Assembly (NCBI RefSeq): GCF_000237925.1 | Contig: NC_031496.1 | Span: 10,254,017 to 10,318,016, forward strand | Length of the DNA: 64,000 nt | Reading direction: 5' to 3' | Origin: Schistosoma mansoni | Taxonomy: Eukaryota > Platyhelminthes > Trematoda > Strigeidida > Schistosomatidae | Part shown: positions 1 to 11,104 of the stretch, piece by piece | Layout: every line of letters starts with the position of its first letter | How positions within the stretch are numbered: position 1 is the first letter of the stretch | The notes under the pieces: model-generated | The model's database searches: none | Told to the model about the DNA's origin: nothing | What the model saw: only the letters and a program-made list of their open reading frames with translations | Made by a program: the position numbers and the translations under genes

Positions 1-249
1 GAAAGTAGAAGAATATGATGGAATCCATTGAAAGAGTTAATTGGTATTGTCGATACAAATGAAGTAAGTTTGATCGCTAATTGGCTGAAATAAGATAATT
101 AGAGTCACTTAACTCCAAATAGAAAAGTCTAAATATATCGTTTAGAAGGGGAGATAAAAAGAATGTCTGTTCGATAGCGCCAAATGGTCTTCGTAGTTGA
201 CGAACATCTAACTATAACAAGATATCGTTGAAACCATGAAATGCTCCAA

Positions 250-440
250 GTTAGACAACTACTGAAAATCTGATAGCACTGGATGGCCTTTTCGTCCTAG
301 TTCGGGATTATTCAGCATTGCCTATCCACTATCAAATAGAAGGGAATAGTACCCACGACCTACAGTATCGTGCCTCAGCACTCGACCTAAGGAAAATTGA
401 ACGGTAATCCCCTGGTGTACAAGTCTAACCTCAACCAATC
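250..440 (-). mobile_element. Degenerate hammerhead-bearing tRNA-headed element (family B)
   Basis: Reverse-strand relic of the element described fully at 19450-19825. The ribozyme part survives in outline at about 270-325: stem-I GC-ACTG/CAGTGC partners and GGACGAAA are visible. The first core strand reads CTGAATA, so the essential G8 is lost. The tRNA-like head is barely recognisable. Confidence 0.55.
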
Positions 441-2002
441 AATGATATTGCGCGACCGTCTTCCACTGTCTTCTCTGACTACCTTCCCCACACACGACAT
501 GATTCGTTCTTTCATTGAAACACAAAAATCTCCACAGCCCCACGCTAACTATAACGAAATAGTTGTCCAGTGATCTCTTTCAATAATTTATCACGTTCTG
601 TTGATTTTTGGTGTTCAAAGTTATTACCAAATATGTGCCGTTATTTACCATATCACACACTTTTATTGTCAGTCATTGCGAACTGTCGGAATATTATGAT
701 ACTGTGAAGATAATGTTCTGTAGAACAATTGAAAACACATCATTTGTGTGCTAACATGAATCAATTGCGACATCTTTATGACTAAAATCGGTGTGATAAT
801 TACAATAACAACCGCCTTACAATGATACTTTCCTGACAATGCATCGTCAATCGGGTGATGTCACTTCCCCATACAAAATACATTTATAATCATATTCACT
901 CATATTCATTTACTTTCAACACTGATAATAACGGCATAAAGTATTGTTCTTCATTGTGAAAAACACCAATGAACACCAAATTTATGAAAATTTCTATTGA
1001 GAATAATGTGAACTTTCAAGTTTGTCAGTGTTCTTCACACATTCATAACTAATGATTACCTATTCTGTTCTCATTATTAACCACAAGTGAAAAGTCTTCC
1101 CACCTAATTCTCAGCTCTGGCTACTGATTATAGAAAATTAGATGTAATGCTCAATCGTACAAATGTAGGGAAACAGACTAGAAACTTAACAGTAACATTA
1201 AAAAGTTTGGACAAGCTACAATTACATACCATAGATGCTGTTGTGACTGAAAAAATCTCTTCATATTTTCATCATCGATGAATACTGATGATGAATAATA
1301 ACTACTTTAAAATATTTACATTGTTCGGAGTCGACACATTGAAAGTAGGGGAAGAAAGAGAAGGCAATTGGTCTGAATCATCAGCCAGATCAACACTTCT
1401 ATGTGCCATTAACCATTCGCATCAGTTATTCAGTAAATAAACATCTTAGTAGTATCTCTCCATATCATTAATCACTAGAAGACCAAAAGCAAATGTACTA
1501 AATGAACGGAATTCAGATAGTGTTTATTAGGTACTTTATGAAGTTGAATTTCACAATAAACATGCCCTTTTACCATACAATGATCTGTTGGATGAATTGA
1601 TGCATGACCGAGAGAACCTCCGCTAACAATATGAAGTATGAAAAATGGTTCATAAATATACCACGGTTTATTCAGTTAACCAAGTTGAAACCTTTTCACA
1701 AATGGTCAACATAAAAAAGCATATTTACACTGCTATTCACTTCTAACCATTTTACTCAAAACGTGTTTTCTTTTAAAACCTGATAGCTAGCTGTATTTCT
1801 TTGTCTCCAACTAAATGCAATGAGTCAGTGTTATAAACAATATGTAATAATGTTTCAAAATCAATAATAATAAATCAAACAATATTGATTACGTTGAAAA
1901 CGAGCAGAGGATATTCTAACAAAATGGATAACGCAGTACACACACGTAATAATAACACTTAAATATTGGTAATTCTCATATGAATTTAATAAAAAAAGGA
2001 TA
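441..2002. other. No recognised feature
   Basis: AT-rich sequence with many stops in all frames. No gene, RNA or named repeat seen. Confidence 0.5.
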
Positions 2003-2925
2003 CCAGTGTACCAAAAAAGCAGTTAATCAAATAGAATAGAAACATGTTCTTTAACAAATGGTCAACAGTGATTTCAGATTCAAATACTAACATTACGACA
2101 CACTTACAAATCTCCAACATGGAAAAGAAACATTCACATTCATTCCATTTGGTCTCATAATCATAATTTACAACACATCAACACACAAATGATGAACATT
2201 CTCATTCGTCGTGAAAACAACAATGTGAAAAACTACAGTTTGTAAGTCTTTACTAAATGATGTCAATTCATTCTGATCAATAGAATTTATATTGATGAGA
2301 TTAATCACGAGACCGGTGAAGTGAGGACATCTTTTCATCCTCCCATGTATTCTGTATTTATAATTGAATATCAACATTTTCTATAGTCCAGTCTCCCAAT
2401 ATATATCAGTTAAATTGCACTGATGACCATTCTCGACAAAATAAATTATACTTTCGAATAAATGTAATCACAACCAATTATAATACCACGAAATCGTTAT
2501 CCTTCACAAAATGATTAATGATGTTGAGTGTCACATTCATATCATATCAGTGACATGTGACGAATTCAGATTTATATAGATGTACTCAATTGCATCGTCC
2601 CAACACCTCACTTTCACTCCTATCTCCAGCACCACCATCACCAACAACAACTATCACATCCAAATGTAAATGGAATCATTTGTGAAATAACAATGTGTAA
2701 TGTAATTCCTGATGAAATTAACTAATTAATTATGTTTGTTTGTGTATGCATGACCATAACAACAGTTGTCCTCATGTAAATTTCCGTTAAAAATATGTTT
2801 CAACATCCTTTTGACTAGGATTCGTTTCATATGAAAAGAAGAAATAGTTCAATTATTGAGAGATTGTAATCAATATGTACTGTCATTCTGTTGTTTCATT
2901 TATTATTCAACAGTTTAACAATAAA
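2003..2925 (+). repeat. Left arm of a 2.5-kb inverted repeat
   Basis: This arm matches the reverse complement of 3235-4500 almost base for base once an insertion in the right arm is removed. Arm length is about 920 bp. The outer boundary lies at a CCAGTGTACC / GGTACACTAG pair, where similarity starts to fade; the inner boundary lies at the TTTAACAATAAA / TTTATTGTTAAA pair. The arm contains a 69-codon ORF on the minus strand (2168-2377), conserved in the other arm with one residue changed. It has no recognisable domain and I do not call it a gene. Confidence 0.93.
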
Positions 2926-3234
2926 TTAAATGAACTTACATACATCATAGTCTTTGAACGTTAGTCTCATTCATGGTGTTTGTAATCAAATGTTCCTTCT
3001 TTATTTACCAAATATGAAACACTTCCTGAATCATGACACTGAAGTTACTGTACACAATTTACTATACTTTTGATATTGAAATGAACACACATGGTTACAT
3101 GAAATAAAGCAAACTATGCTGTATCCTGTCTAGAATATATATTTCTAGATGAGAATATTTTTCACATAGAATCTTTTGCATTCATTTCATCTACTCCAAT
3201 AATTGATCAAATTTTTAGAAATAACACCATTTCT
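2926..3234. other. Spacer of the 2.5-kb inverted repeat
   Basis: About 309 bp of unique AT-rich DNA between the two arms. It has a small internal palindrome at about 3131-3151 (tctagaatatatatttctaga) but no ORF or recognised element. Confidence 0.85.
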
Positions 3235-4500
3235 TTTATTGTTAAACTGTTATGTAATAAATGAAACGACAAAATGACAGTACATATTTATTGCAATCTC
3301 TCAAGAATTGAACTACTTCTTTTTTTCCATGTGAAACGAATGCTAGTCAAAAGGATGTTGAAACATATTTTTTAACGGAAATTTATATGAGAACAACTGT
3401 TGTTGTAATCATACATACACAAACAAACATAATTAATTAGTTAATTTCATCAGGAATTACAGGAGGCGAAGCCCGACTCACACCTCCTTGTCGTGCCTCC
3501 TGGATATTGGGACTGTTTCCATGAACTAACGTGAGCGATAACCCAGGTGGTGGAGATTGGCCTAATCATCCACTCTACCTATACCCACAAATGATTACGA
3601 AGGCTGCAAAGGATCATTGCACAATTATTATTGGTTTTAAAAGGAGGAGAGAATGAGTCTGCCCAAAAAAAGAAAGATGTAATGATTCTGCCCAAACAAT
3701 GCAAAACAGCTATTGAATCCCGGTAGTTATGCCTTGCTTTGATGTAGCATTCTTCTCCAGAACTGCCTACTAGTCTTCACCATGTTATTATCAGGAATTA
3801 CATGACACATTGTTATTTCACAAATGATTCCATTTACATTTGGATGTGATAGTTGTTGTTGGTGATGGTGGTGCTGGAGATAGGAGTGAAAGTGAGGTGT
3901 TGGGACGATGCAATTGAGTACATCTATATAAATCTGAATTCGTCACATGTCACTGATATGATATGAATGTGACACTCAACATCATTAATCATTTTGTGAA
4001 GGATAACGATTTCGTGGTATTATAATTGGTTGTGATTACATTTATTCGAAAGTATAATTTATTTTGTCGAGAATGGTCATCAGTGCAATTTAACTGATAT
4101 ATATTGGGAGACTGGACTATAGAAAATGTTGATATTCAATTATAAATACAGAATACATGGGAGGATGAAAAGATGTCCTCACTTCACCGGTCTCGTGATT
4201 AATCTCATCAATATAAATTCTATTGATCAGAATGAATTGACATCATTTCGTAAAGACTTACAAACTGTAGTTTTTCACATTGTTGTTTTCACGACGAATG
4301 AGAATGTTCATCATTTGTGTGTTGATGTGTTGTAAATTATGATTATGAGACCAAATGGAATGAATGTGAATGTTTCTTTTCCATGTTGGAGATTTGTAAG
4401 TGTGTCGTAATGTTAGTATTTGAATCTGAAATCACTGTTGACCATTTGTTAAAGAACATGTTTCTATTCTATTTGATTAACTTCACTTTTGGTACACTAG
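3235..4500 (-). repeat. Right arm of a 2.5-kb inverted repeat, carrying an insertion
   Basis: Reverse complement of 2003-2925, 1266 bp here because of a 328-bp insertion plus its 13-bp target duplication. Without those the arm is about 925 bp, equal to the left arm. The 69-codon ORF is at 4126-4335 (+). Arm similarity stays very high along the whole length, which points to a recent inverted duplication or to gene conversion between the arms. Confidence 0.93.
3462..3789. mobile_element. 328-bp insertion with 13-bp target-site duplication
   Basis: Present only in the right arm of the inverted repeat. The 13-mer atcaggaattaca occurs on both sides (3449-3461 and 3790-3802) and once at the matching place in the left arm, which defines the empty site exactly. 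The variable-length-type duplication fits target-primed insertion by a LINE or a LINE-mobilised SINE. The insert begins with an imperfect inverted repeat of ggaggcg / cctcc and has no ORF or poly(A). Its family was not recognised. Confidence 0.85.
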
Positions 4501-4978
4501 TGCCAGGTTCTATGTTGCATTTGTCTTATTGACTTAACCCACTGATAACATAGATTCTAATTCCTGAAATGTCTTACATCTGAAATAAATACCTGTTCGT
4601 CACTTTCTAATTTTTCCGGTTATGTAAATCTTTGAAACACAATAGTCATCACAACCCGTTTCATTAACTTACTGTACTGAATACATTTATTGATTACCAT
4701 CTACAAAATGAAACAGTAAACAAGAAGCTTACGGTGTTTTTTTTTAAAAAATAAATAAATTTCCATGGTAATCGTTTTATTAAAGAATTCACATCAATGA
4801 CTGTGATTATTGTTTATTTAAATGAAACTCATTATGTAATTTATTGATTCTATTCATTGAGTAACGGGACAACTATCCCCTTAGTGATAATAATGATAAA
4901 GATATTATCATAAATTTGATTCCAATAAGATTAAAATCTAAAAATGCTCTGGATACCTTTCTTTTAAAAAATTAATTT

Positions 4979-6691
4979 TTATTCGTAAAGAAGTCTTTGT
5001 TGTCTCCAATATTGTTGTTTATTAGTAGTATTAATATTAAAAGTAGTAGATGGTGGATTAAGTGAGAAAGAAGACTTTTGAAATGTTGTTCTATCAGATA
5101 AATCAGAAATCAATGAATGAGGGTTATTAGATGAAATTGAAGCATTACTGATATTGTTATCTGTTTTATTATTAATTGAAGTTACATTTTGTCGAGATTG
5201 TGCATGATGATTGATTGGAATTAAATTTTCCCCTGGTATTTGTGCTTTCGATAATAAATTAGACTGAATTAATGAAATATGATTTTGCTTTGATTTGATT
5301 TTAGGAATAAAGTTTATAGGAGTAACATTTAATTTTCTAAATGACAATGGACTTCTTTCATTAATGAATTGCTTTATCGATTGAAATGAAGATCGACGAA
5401 TAGAATCCGGTGTTCTCACAAATTCATGATGACGTCGAATTATTAAATGACGTTTCTTATCACTTTTGGTTACTTTAACTACTGGATAAGTATTATCATG
5501 AATGTTAAATTTTTCACTAGACTGGTGTATATTTATCTTTTCAGCGATTAAATCAATTTTTGCTTTACGATAAATATCTCTTTTTTCTGTAATATTTAAC
5601 ACAATCAAATCGCATAACATAGTAGCTATACCGAGTAATGCTAATCCAGAACCCAAATTCATTGAAAAGGTTAAAATGTTGAATTTACCACCAGTTCCAT
5701 ACACTGTTATGAAAAACTGGATACCATATGCTTTAATCAAATTACGTTTACGTACACCACCGTCAATGTAATGTTGACTAAATCGAAAATTCCATCCCTT
5801 CGCAACATTACTCTGAAAGTCGTCTAGTCGACGAAATATATATTTCGGTAAACACTTCTCTTCATCAAAGTCTAGATTACAATTCCATTCAATGTGAATT
5901 GATACCATACCACCAGTCTCCCATATATCTTTATTTACCGGATCAGAATATTTTAGTATATCACCAAGACGGAAAACTGGACAGTATTTAAATTTATCGT
6001 CGTTCGGATTATATAAACATGTTTTCAAAAATAAACGACTCATCCAATTTAAAATATTTCTTCTTTTCACTCGAAAATGAGGAAATTCAATATTATTCTT
6101 AATCATTACAGTGAAATTTTCAGCTGACGCTAATAAATGTGGTCTGGGAATAACATCATGTTCTGTAGGACACCAACCATATATTTCACAAACACGTAAA
6201 TTCGATTGCCTTGTAGAATTCACACATCTTCCTGTTTGGATTCCACTACCACGTTGAACCAACTGTCCAGAGTGACATTGTGAATCATTGTGACAACTAT
6301 TACCAAATACATCATGAGATTCCTCACAATTTCCTAATGTCTGTCCAGGTGTATATATTAAATTAGTCATCACAAAGAATGCTGAATTCTGTTGTGGTGG
6401 TATCACATAATCAGCTGCATCCCAAACAGTGGCTCCAAGTGATGGATTATTTGTCACATTGGCGAAAGCCACACCTTTCAACTTTGCAGTCACTCCACTC
6501 ACTGCTTGATCAAATGATTGATAACCTTTTTCATAGATCATTACCCACAATACAACATAGAGAATAATTCCCAATTGTATCAGTCTAAATGTGACTCCAA
6601 TTTTCTTTGAATGAATTTGTACCACTTTTTGCGTTTCATAGTCAACTAATCCTTTAAAGAGAATATCAAATAGTCCATTTGTTTGACTCAT
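4979..6691 (-). CDS. P2X: P2X purinoceptor (ATP-gated cation channel), complete, single exon
   Basis: P2X receptors are trimeric plasma-membrane cation channels opened by extracellular ATP. The 570-residue ORF has the full family layout: a cytosolic N-terminus with the conserved T-x-K motif (T20, K22), TM1 at about 35-55, a large ectodomain, and TM2 at about 337-366 ending with the conserved aspartate D361. The ATP-site lysines of the K-x-K motif are K70 and K72; further ligand-contact motifs are N192-F-T with K198, N301-F-R, and K320 just before the YGI motif. All ten ectodomain cysteines expected of the family are present (C122, C133, C139, C156, C168, C174, C225, C237, C271, C280). The start at 6691 puts TM1 at the usual distance from the N-terminus. 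The C-terminal cytosolic tail is long (about 200 residues), first basic and then Ser/Asn-rich, and has no recognisable domain. On the coding strand an AATAAA overlaps the stop codon (4983-4978). No intron interrupts the reading frame, which is unusual because animal P2X genes are generally multi-exon. Family assignment is very secure; the subtype is not assignable. Confidence 0.96.
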   Translation of the reverse strand: MSQTNGLFDILFKGLVDYETQKVVQIHSKKIGVTFRLIQLGIILYVVLWVMIYEKGYQSFDQAVSGVTAKLKGVAFANVTNNPSLGATVWDAADYVIPPQQNSAFFVMTNLIYTPGQTLGNCEESHDVFGNSCHNDSQCHSGQLVQRGSGIQTGRCVNSTRQSNLRVCEIYGWCPTEHDVIPRPHLLASAENFTVMIKNNIEFPHFRVKRRNILNWMSRLFLKTCLYNPNDDKFKYCPVFRLGDILKYSDPVNKDIWETGGMVSIHIEWNCNLDFDEEKCLPKYIFRRLDDFQSNVAKGWNFRFSQHYIDGGVRKRNLIKAYGIQFFITVYGTGGKFNILTFSMNLGSGLALLGIATMLCDLIVLNITEKRDIYRKAKIDLIAEKINIHQSSEKFNIHDNTYPVVKVTKSDKKRHLIIRRHHEFVRTPDSIRRSSFQSIKQFINERSPLSFRKLNVTPINFIPKIKSKQNHISLIQSNLLSKAQIPGENLIPINHHAQSRQNVTSINNKTDNNISNASISSNNPHSLISDLSDRTTFQKSSFSLNPPSTTFNINTTNKQQYWRQQRLLYE

Positions 6692-7284
6692 AATTTCTTA
6701 ATAATTTTACGATTCTTACTATCAGATTATATAGTTGAGTATTTAGCCACACATAACCACTTCTATTTGTACTTCGGCGCCTATTTATACCATTACCTAT
6801 GCTATTACACCAACATAAATCAGGGTTAGCTATTTTTGATACATTTTTAAATGTATATTATTGGTTAGATAAAATATAATGGAAACAGATTTCATTGTTA
6901 CACTTCCAAGTGACACTCTTAAAGTACCCTATCTATAATAAACAAACAGTAGGCGGATTACTCTATCAAATGATGAATACTATCCTAAACGGGTATAAAT
7001 CATTTGTCTATTTATGATTTTGATTGTGTAAATTATATACACTATTCATAGACTAATTCATTATATAATGAAAAGAATATTAATGATATACATTTCCCAA
7101 TATTGTTCTCTTCTCATCGTTTACACTCTTAACAAAGAATTCAAGGAATTGTTAATCAAATAGTTCCAGCTTGTTATCAGATAGATACACACCAAAAACT
7201 AATAATAAGGGTGAGTTAATGTTAAACAATACAAGGTAGTCAAATGACTCCTAATTTGCCTATTGTAAAAACATGTAACTGGGG
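6692..7284. other. P2X upstream region
   Basis: AT-rich 5' flank of the P2X gene. I see no convincing TATA/initiator pair and no splice acceptor next to the start codon. Confidence 0.4.
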
Positions 7285-7435
7285 AATAATAATAATAATA
7301 ATGGTAGTAATAGTAATGGTAATAATAACAATAGTAATAGTAATAATGATAGTAATAGTAATAATTATGGTGATAATAATAACAGTAATGATAATAGTAG
7401 TAATAGTGATGGTAATAATAATAGTAATAATAATA
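7285..7435. repeat. Imperfect trinucleotide microsatellite (TAA/TAG/TGG)
   Basis: About 150 bp of AAT units degraded to GTA and GTG variants. The open frames across it (strings of I, V and M) are products of the repeat and not genes. Confidence 0.92.
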
Positions 7436-7774
7436 TTTTGATTACAACATAGTTAGTTATTAGTATCTTGTTATTTACAGTAGAACAATATTTTGACAAA
7501 TCATGAAAAGGGTATTAAATGGTTATGATTACAATAATAATATCTAATAAAGATGAATTTCTAATATACAATGATAGATCATTGTGAAAAAAACAAAGGT
7601 GTAATATCAACAACAAAACAGTCTACATTCACTTAGTATTGTTTTGTTTGAATCTTCTCATTGATGTTTAGGACTGCAACTGGTCAGTCTCTAATTGACA
7701 TATGTGCAAATTGTGCGTATTGTCTTGATATAGCCTTAATTCACAAGCATGGTAAGCAAAGATGGATAGTGGCT

Positions 7775-7830
7775 AGCAGTGGAATCCAGGACGCGCGTTT
7801 CGTCCTATTCGGGACTCCTCAGCTGGATGT
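7775..7830 (-). ncRNA. Hammerhead ribozyme, intact core
   Basis: Read on the minus strand: stem I CCAG, core CTGAGGA (fits CUGANGA), stem II GTCC-CGAATA-GGAC, GAAA, minimal stem III ACGCGCGT, then cleavage site GTC and stem I partner CTGG. Every invariant core position is present. This is the best-preserved family-A ribozyme in the window. Confidence 0.85.
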
Positions 7831-7857
7831 CCCAGAGTGAGCATCAACTCTGAAAAG

Positions 7858-7916
7858 CAGGTACATCCAGCTGACGATTGCCGAATTGGACGAAACGCGC
7901 GTCCTTGATTCCCCTG
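7858..7916 (+). ncRNA. Hammerhead ribozyme, stem II damaged
   Basis: Core strands CTGACGA and GAAA, stem III ACGCGCGT and cleavage GTC are present. Stem II is TTGC opposite GGAC and cannot form properly. Stem I CCAG pairs with CTTG only in part. Likely inactive or weak. Confidence 0.75.
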
Positions 7917-8099
7917 TTAGCCACTATCCATCTTTTGCCTAAAACAGTCTACACTTAATAATTATTCAATAGAGGTAAATGTTATATTGTCAAGTCATTA
8001 ATGCTAATACAATTTTATTAATTACGTTTAAAATATTGTGATGTGTGCTACTGATATCGACAGATATAAGTAGTATGTATCATTCATCGAAAATGAAAT

Positions 8100-8290
8100 G
8101 CCAGGTAGCAGAAAGTTAAGAAGATCGAAGAGAAAAAACGAGAGAGAGAATAGAGAGCGATTGGTGTAGAAATGAAAAAAAAAATTAAGTTTGAGACAGT
8201 TGATGGATATTTTGCAAATGAAGTATTTACTAGATGGTTCTCAGATTTCACTTAGAGATTCTGTAATATTGTGTTCCCCTCCTGTGTTCT
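8100..8290 (+). repeat. Unclassified interspersed repeat, copy 1
   Basis: Shares a recognisable stretch with 24600-24810, including the gttctcagatttcac.gag block and the c-cacc-catgttct end, and more weakly with 45450-45560. No coding potential. Family unknown. Confidence 0.45.
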
Positions 8291-8464
8291 CACCCACTAC
8301 AGTAGATCTACAAAGCTAAGTCCCCTAAAAAATAAAGTGTGATTTGTTTCATTGTGTATGGCTTGAGGTAACTAGCATAAAAACTCGGTATTTGTGTTTC
8401 ATGAAACCCTTCAGTAAGATGTGTCGATATGCTTTAAGGGGATGATGATATTGATAACTACTCA

Positions 8465-8690
8465 TGATCTTTTTTTATATATAGGTTTATAATAGGACAA
8501 CTCCATCTGGAGCCCCTCTGGGGTTACTATCGGATGCAAGCCCGGATAAAGGAGAAGGGTTGGGCATGGGGTTAGCAACCCCATCCCGTTGAAAACTAAC
8601 TCACTTAAAAAACGCCAATAGGTTGATTGCATCTCAAGTAGTTCAGTCGAAGCATCCAAGACTCCGAAAATGGGTTAGAAGAGCTTAGTT
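8465..8690 (+). mobile_element. 5' UTR fragment of an RTE (SR2-type) retrotransposon
   Basis: Matches the sequence in front of the endonuclease region of the larger copy at 30395-30500: the ctggggttact block, then ttagcaaccccatccc and the aaaaacgc run. No ORF1. About 200 bp of unrelated DNA separates it from a 3' fragment of the same family, so it may be the two ends of one internally deleted copy. Confidence 0.65.
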
Positions 8691-8889
8691 CTGATACTTT
8701 TAACTATCGAACAGAAAAGTATTACTGAATGATAAATATTTTGCAAAAGTATTCAACTGTTCACCTGTTGCTTGGTTCACTTTACCGATAAAATAGTTGA
8801 TAAATGAATATATATCTATAAAATTGCTTTTCACAAACGTCTAATCTTTTGTTTAGTATAACAATTGGTATACATGTTTGATAGTCTAA

Positions 8890-9320
8890 AAGACTTATCA
8901 AAGTGTCAGTGATTAGATATCCGGTAGAAGAAACCATTTGCAGATGTGAAGACGCGGGTCGGCAAAGCAAGAGCAGAATATTTACAACTGAAGAACATCT
9001 GGAACTCAAAACAATTGTCAACCAACACCAAAAACAGAATTTTCAATACAAATGTCAAGTCAGTTATACTATATGGGGCGGAAACCTGGAGAAATACGAA
9101 AGCCATCATATAGAAGATACAGGTGTTTATCAACAGTTGTCTACGCAAGATACTTCAGATCCGTTTGCCAGACACTATCAGCAACAATCTACTGTGGGAT
9201 ACAACAAACCAGATTCCAGCAGAGGAAGAAATCAGGAAGAAGCTTTGGAAGTCGATAGGACAAGCATTGAGGAAATCACAAAGTAAGTCTAATGATTTAT
9301 TAAAAGAGACATACTAAAGT
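8890..9320 (+). pseudogene. RTE (SR2-type) LINE, 3' coding fragment
   Basis: Encodes the C-terminal part of the RTE polyprotein: the region after RT with a YGAETW motif, an LR-K-I-L-x-I-R-W-like helix, and an [15 protein letters not shown]-like stretch followed by the K-W-I-G-x-A-L-R-K motif. The frame is broken several times and the copy stops short of the usual 3' end. Confidence 0.75.
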
Positions 9321-10620
9321 TGTGTAAATAATCCTATATAAAAATATCTTGAGTACATTTTAAAAAAATAATGGAAAACTGTTACTTACTTAAAAATTGT
9401 TTCTGGTAAAAATAAAACAATTCTGTAAAATCTGTGAGCTTTGATTTTGATTCAGATAGCAAACTATCAACTTCAGAGGTATAGAGTACTATTGAAGGAA
9501 AAGTAATCAATGGATATCTACAAAGTTTTCTCATAAAACGGTATAATCTAACATCTATGATTTTATTTTTTCGAACTCGCCTAATTTATTAACCTTTAAT
9601 ATAATAACCAAGTTTTCTCAAGAGTGATTCAACAATAAAAGTATAATGTCAGTTTCAACTTCAGCGAAATTTTAAGATGAACTGTAAAAATGGCACACTC
9701 ATAACTTTAATACTAACTGTTATTAAGGTATTCAGCTACATAATACAGTCTTTCGATTATATTACATAACATTAGATCATTAATGTTCTCGAAGTTCATA
9801 CAGTCATCAGGGTTTCTAACTATACAGACATCTAAATGGCTAACATATATTGGTGACTTTGAGTGTACTGAGTTACACATTTTAATTGCGTAGCTTTCAT
9901 TCTTATGCCGGACAGTATCATGAAACGTAAGTTACTGGATTCCAGTTCAGTGGTTCAGTTTACAAGCGCTCGCTGTAAGACCCAAAATTTAGGAATTCAT
10001 TCTTCAGTGTCGTCGTACATGCGTAATGCTAAGGAGTGCTATTATGGTGCTTCTTGGTTTTAAATGGTCGTGTAAAGGTCAATTCATTGAGTAAAACCAT
10101 TACATTCAACAATTTCTGCAGTACCCCTTACTAAAAATAGTCCTGAAAGTCTAATATATACATATATATATATACATGAAATGTGCATATCAACTTCTAA
10201 GTTCATTTGATATTGGAGAGCAAAACAGATAACCTTTGTTTCTAACATTTCTAAACATCGAGCAACGTTAAATAATCTTTTATGAACATTTTTTGATAGA
10301 TAATTGATAGTAAATGTTTAGACTACTCATGAGTAGCTAAAACAGCCCGTGTTAAATGTGAACCTTATCGATACAGAAAGTTATGACCATCGATGTTAGT
10401 TTAAATTACTCCCTCACTCGAATAAAACTCCATGATTGTCTGCATTTGTAAGATGTCTATTTAAAAGATGACTACAATTTCGCATAAATCTACGTGGAAT
10501 TTATTACCGATTTATAATTTCTGCTCGAAAGTTCAATCTTGTAAATAGGTATTGATGACTACTTTCAGTTACTAATTTTAAGTAGATTCTGTCTAGAAAA
10601 GAAACACAACAGTGAAAAAA
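9321..10620. other. No recognised feature
   Basis: About 1.3 kb of AT-rich DNA. A short TA run lies at 10158-10174. No gene or repeat identified. Confidence 0.45.
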
Positions 10621-11104
10621 TGTTATAACTTGTGGCCAAGTGGATGCCCTTATAATGTATGACGTGATAAGACCGCCAAATAAGAGAGCAGCAATTTATC
10701 GATCGGAACAGTGACACATGAAACCGTAGGAGCACTCTAGAATACACATCGATCCTGCTTCTGCCTAACCCAGCCAGTTAAGTCCAGAACGGCCTCTGCG
10801 GTATGAATCATTATATATTAAACATACTGAATTTATATACCAACCAAACTGACCACATAGTACCAATAAAATAGAAAATAACATTTGTACAAGACTTAGC
10901 CAAATGTGGCTGTGAATGTGGTAGACAGTAATTAGTAGACTAGGGATAACTCAAGAATGGTAAATCGTATAACAATAGTCTATGGGTCAAAATAAAGCTT
11001 ATAATAAGGGGGAGACGAATATAAATAGTTTAGTTATTAGGCAATTATACAATAAAAATATATGCATAATACTGGTTCATAAATAGATCCCAAAGTTACC
11101 ATTC
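10621..11104 (-). mobile_element. Solo LTR, LTR family 1 (subfamily a)
   Basis: On the minus strand it starts TGAATGGTAAC and ends TTATAACA, the same ends as the copy at 28794-29267, and aligns with it along its length. It contains the promoter-like GTATATAAA and the block gcagaggc..gttctggac. No internal retrotransposon sequence adjoins it. Flanking 4-mers do not match, so the target duplication has decayed or the copy is rearranged. Confidence 0.75.

Larger units (their letters stand above)
7635..7945 (-). mobile_element. Sm-alpha-like element with head-to-head hammerhead ribozymes (family A)
   Basis: The left part (7638-7760) is the inverted terminal segment also seen at 23955-24080. It is followed by a minus-strand hammerhead (7775-7830) and, 30 bp on, by a plus-strand copy of the same ribozyme and 3' flank (7858-7945). 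The stretch from 7760 to 7945 is thus a near-palindrome with two ribozymes facing away from each other. The family is known in schistosomes as short interspersed elements whose transcripts self-cleave. Confidence 0.85.

Noticed and set aside
2168-2377. 69-codon ORF repeated at 4126-4335
   Set aside because: Its conservation is explained by the near-identical palindrome arms; no domain, start context or codon signal supports a gene.
7244-7441. 65-codon ORF rich in I, V and M
   Set aside because: Pure translation of an imperfect AAT/GTA microsatellite.
8462-8659. 65-codon minus-strand ORF
   Set aside because: Antisense to the RTE 5' UTR block.
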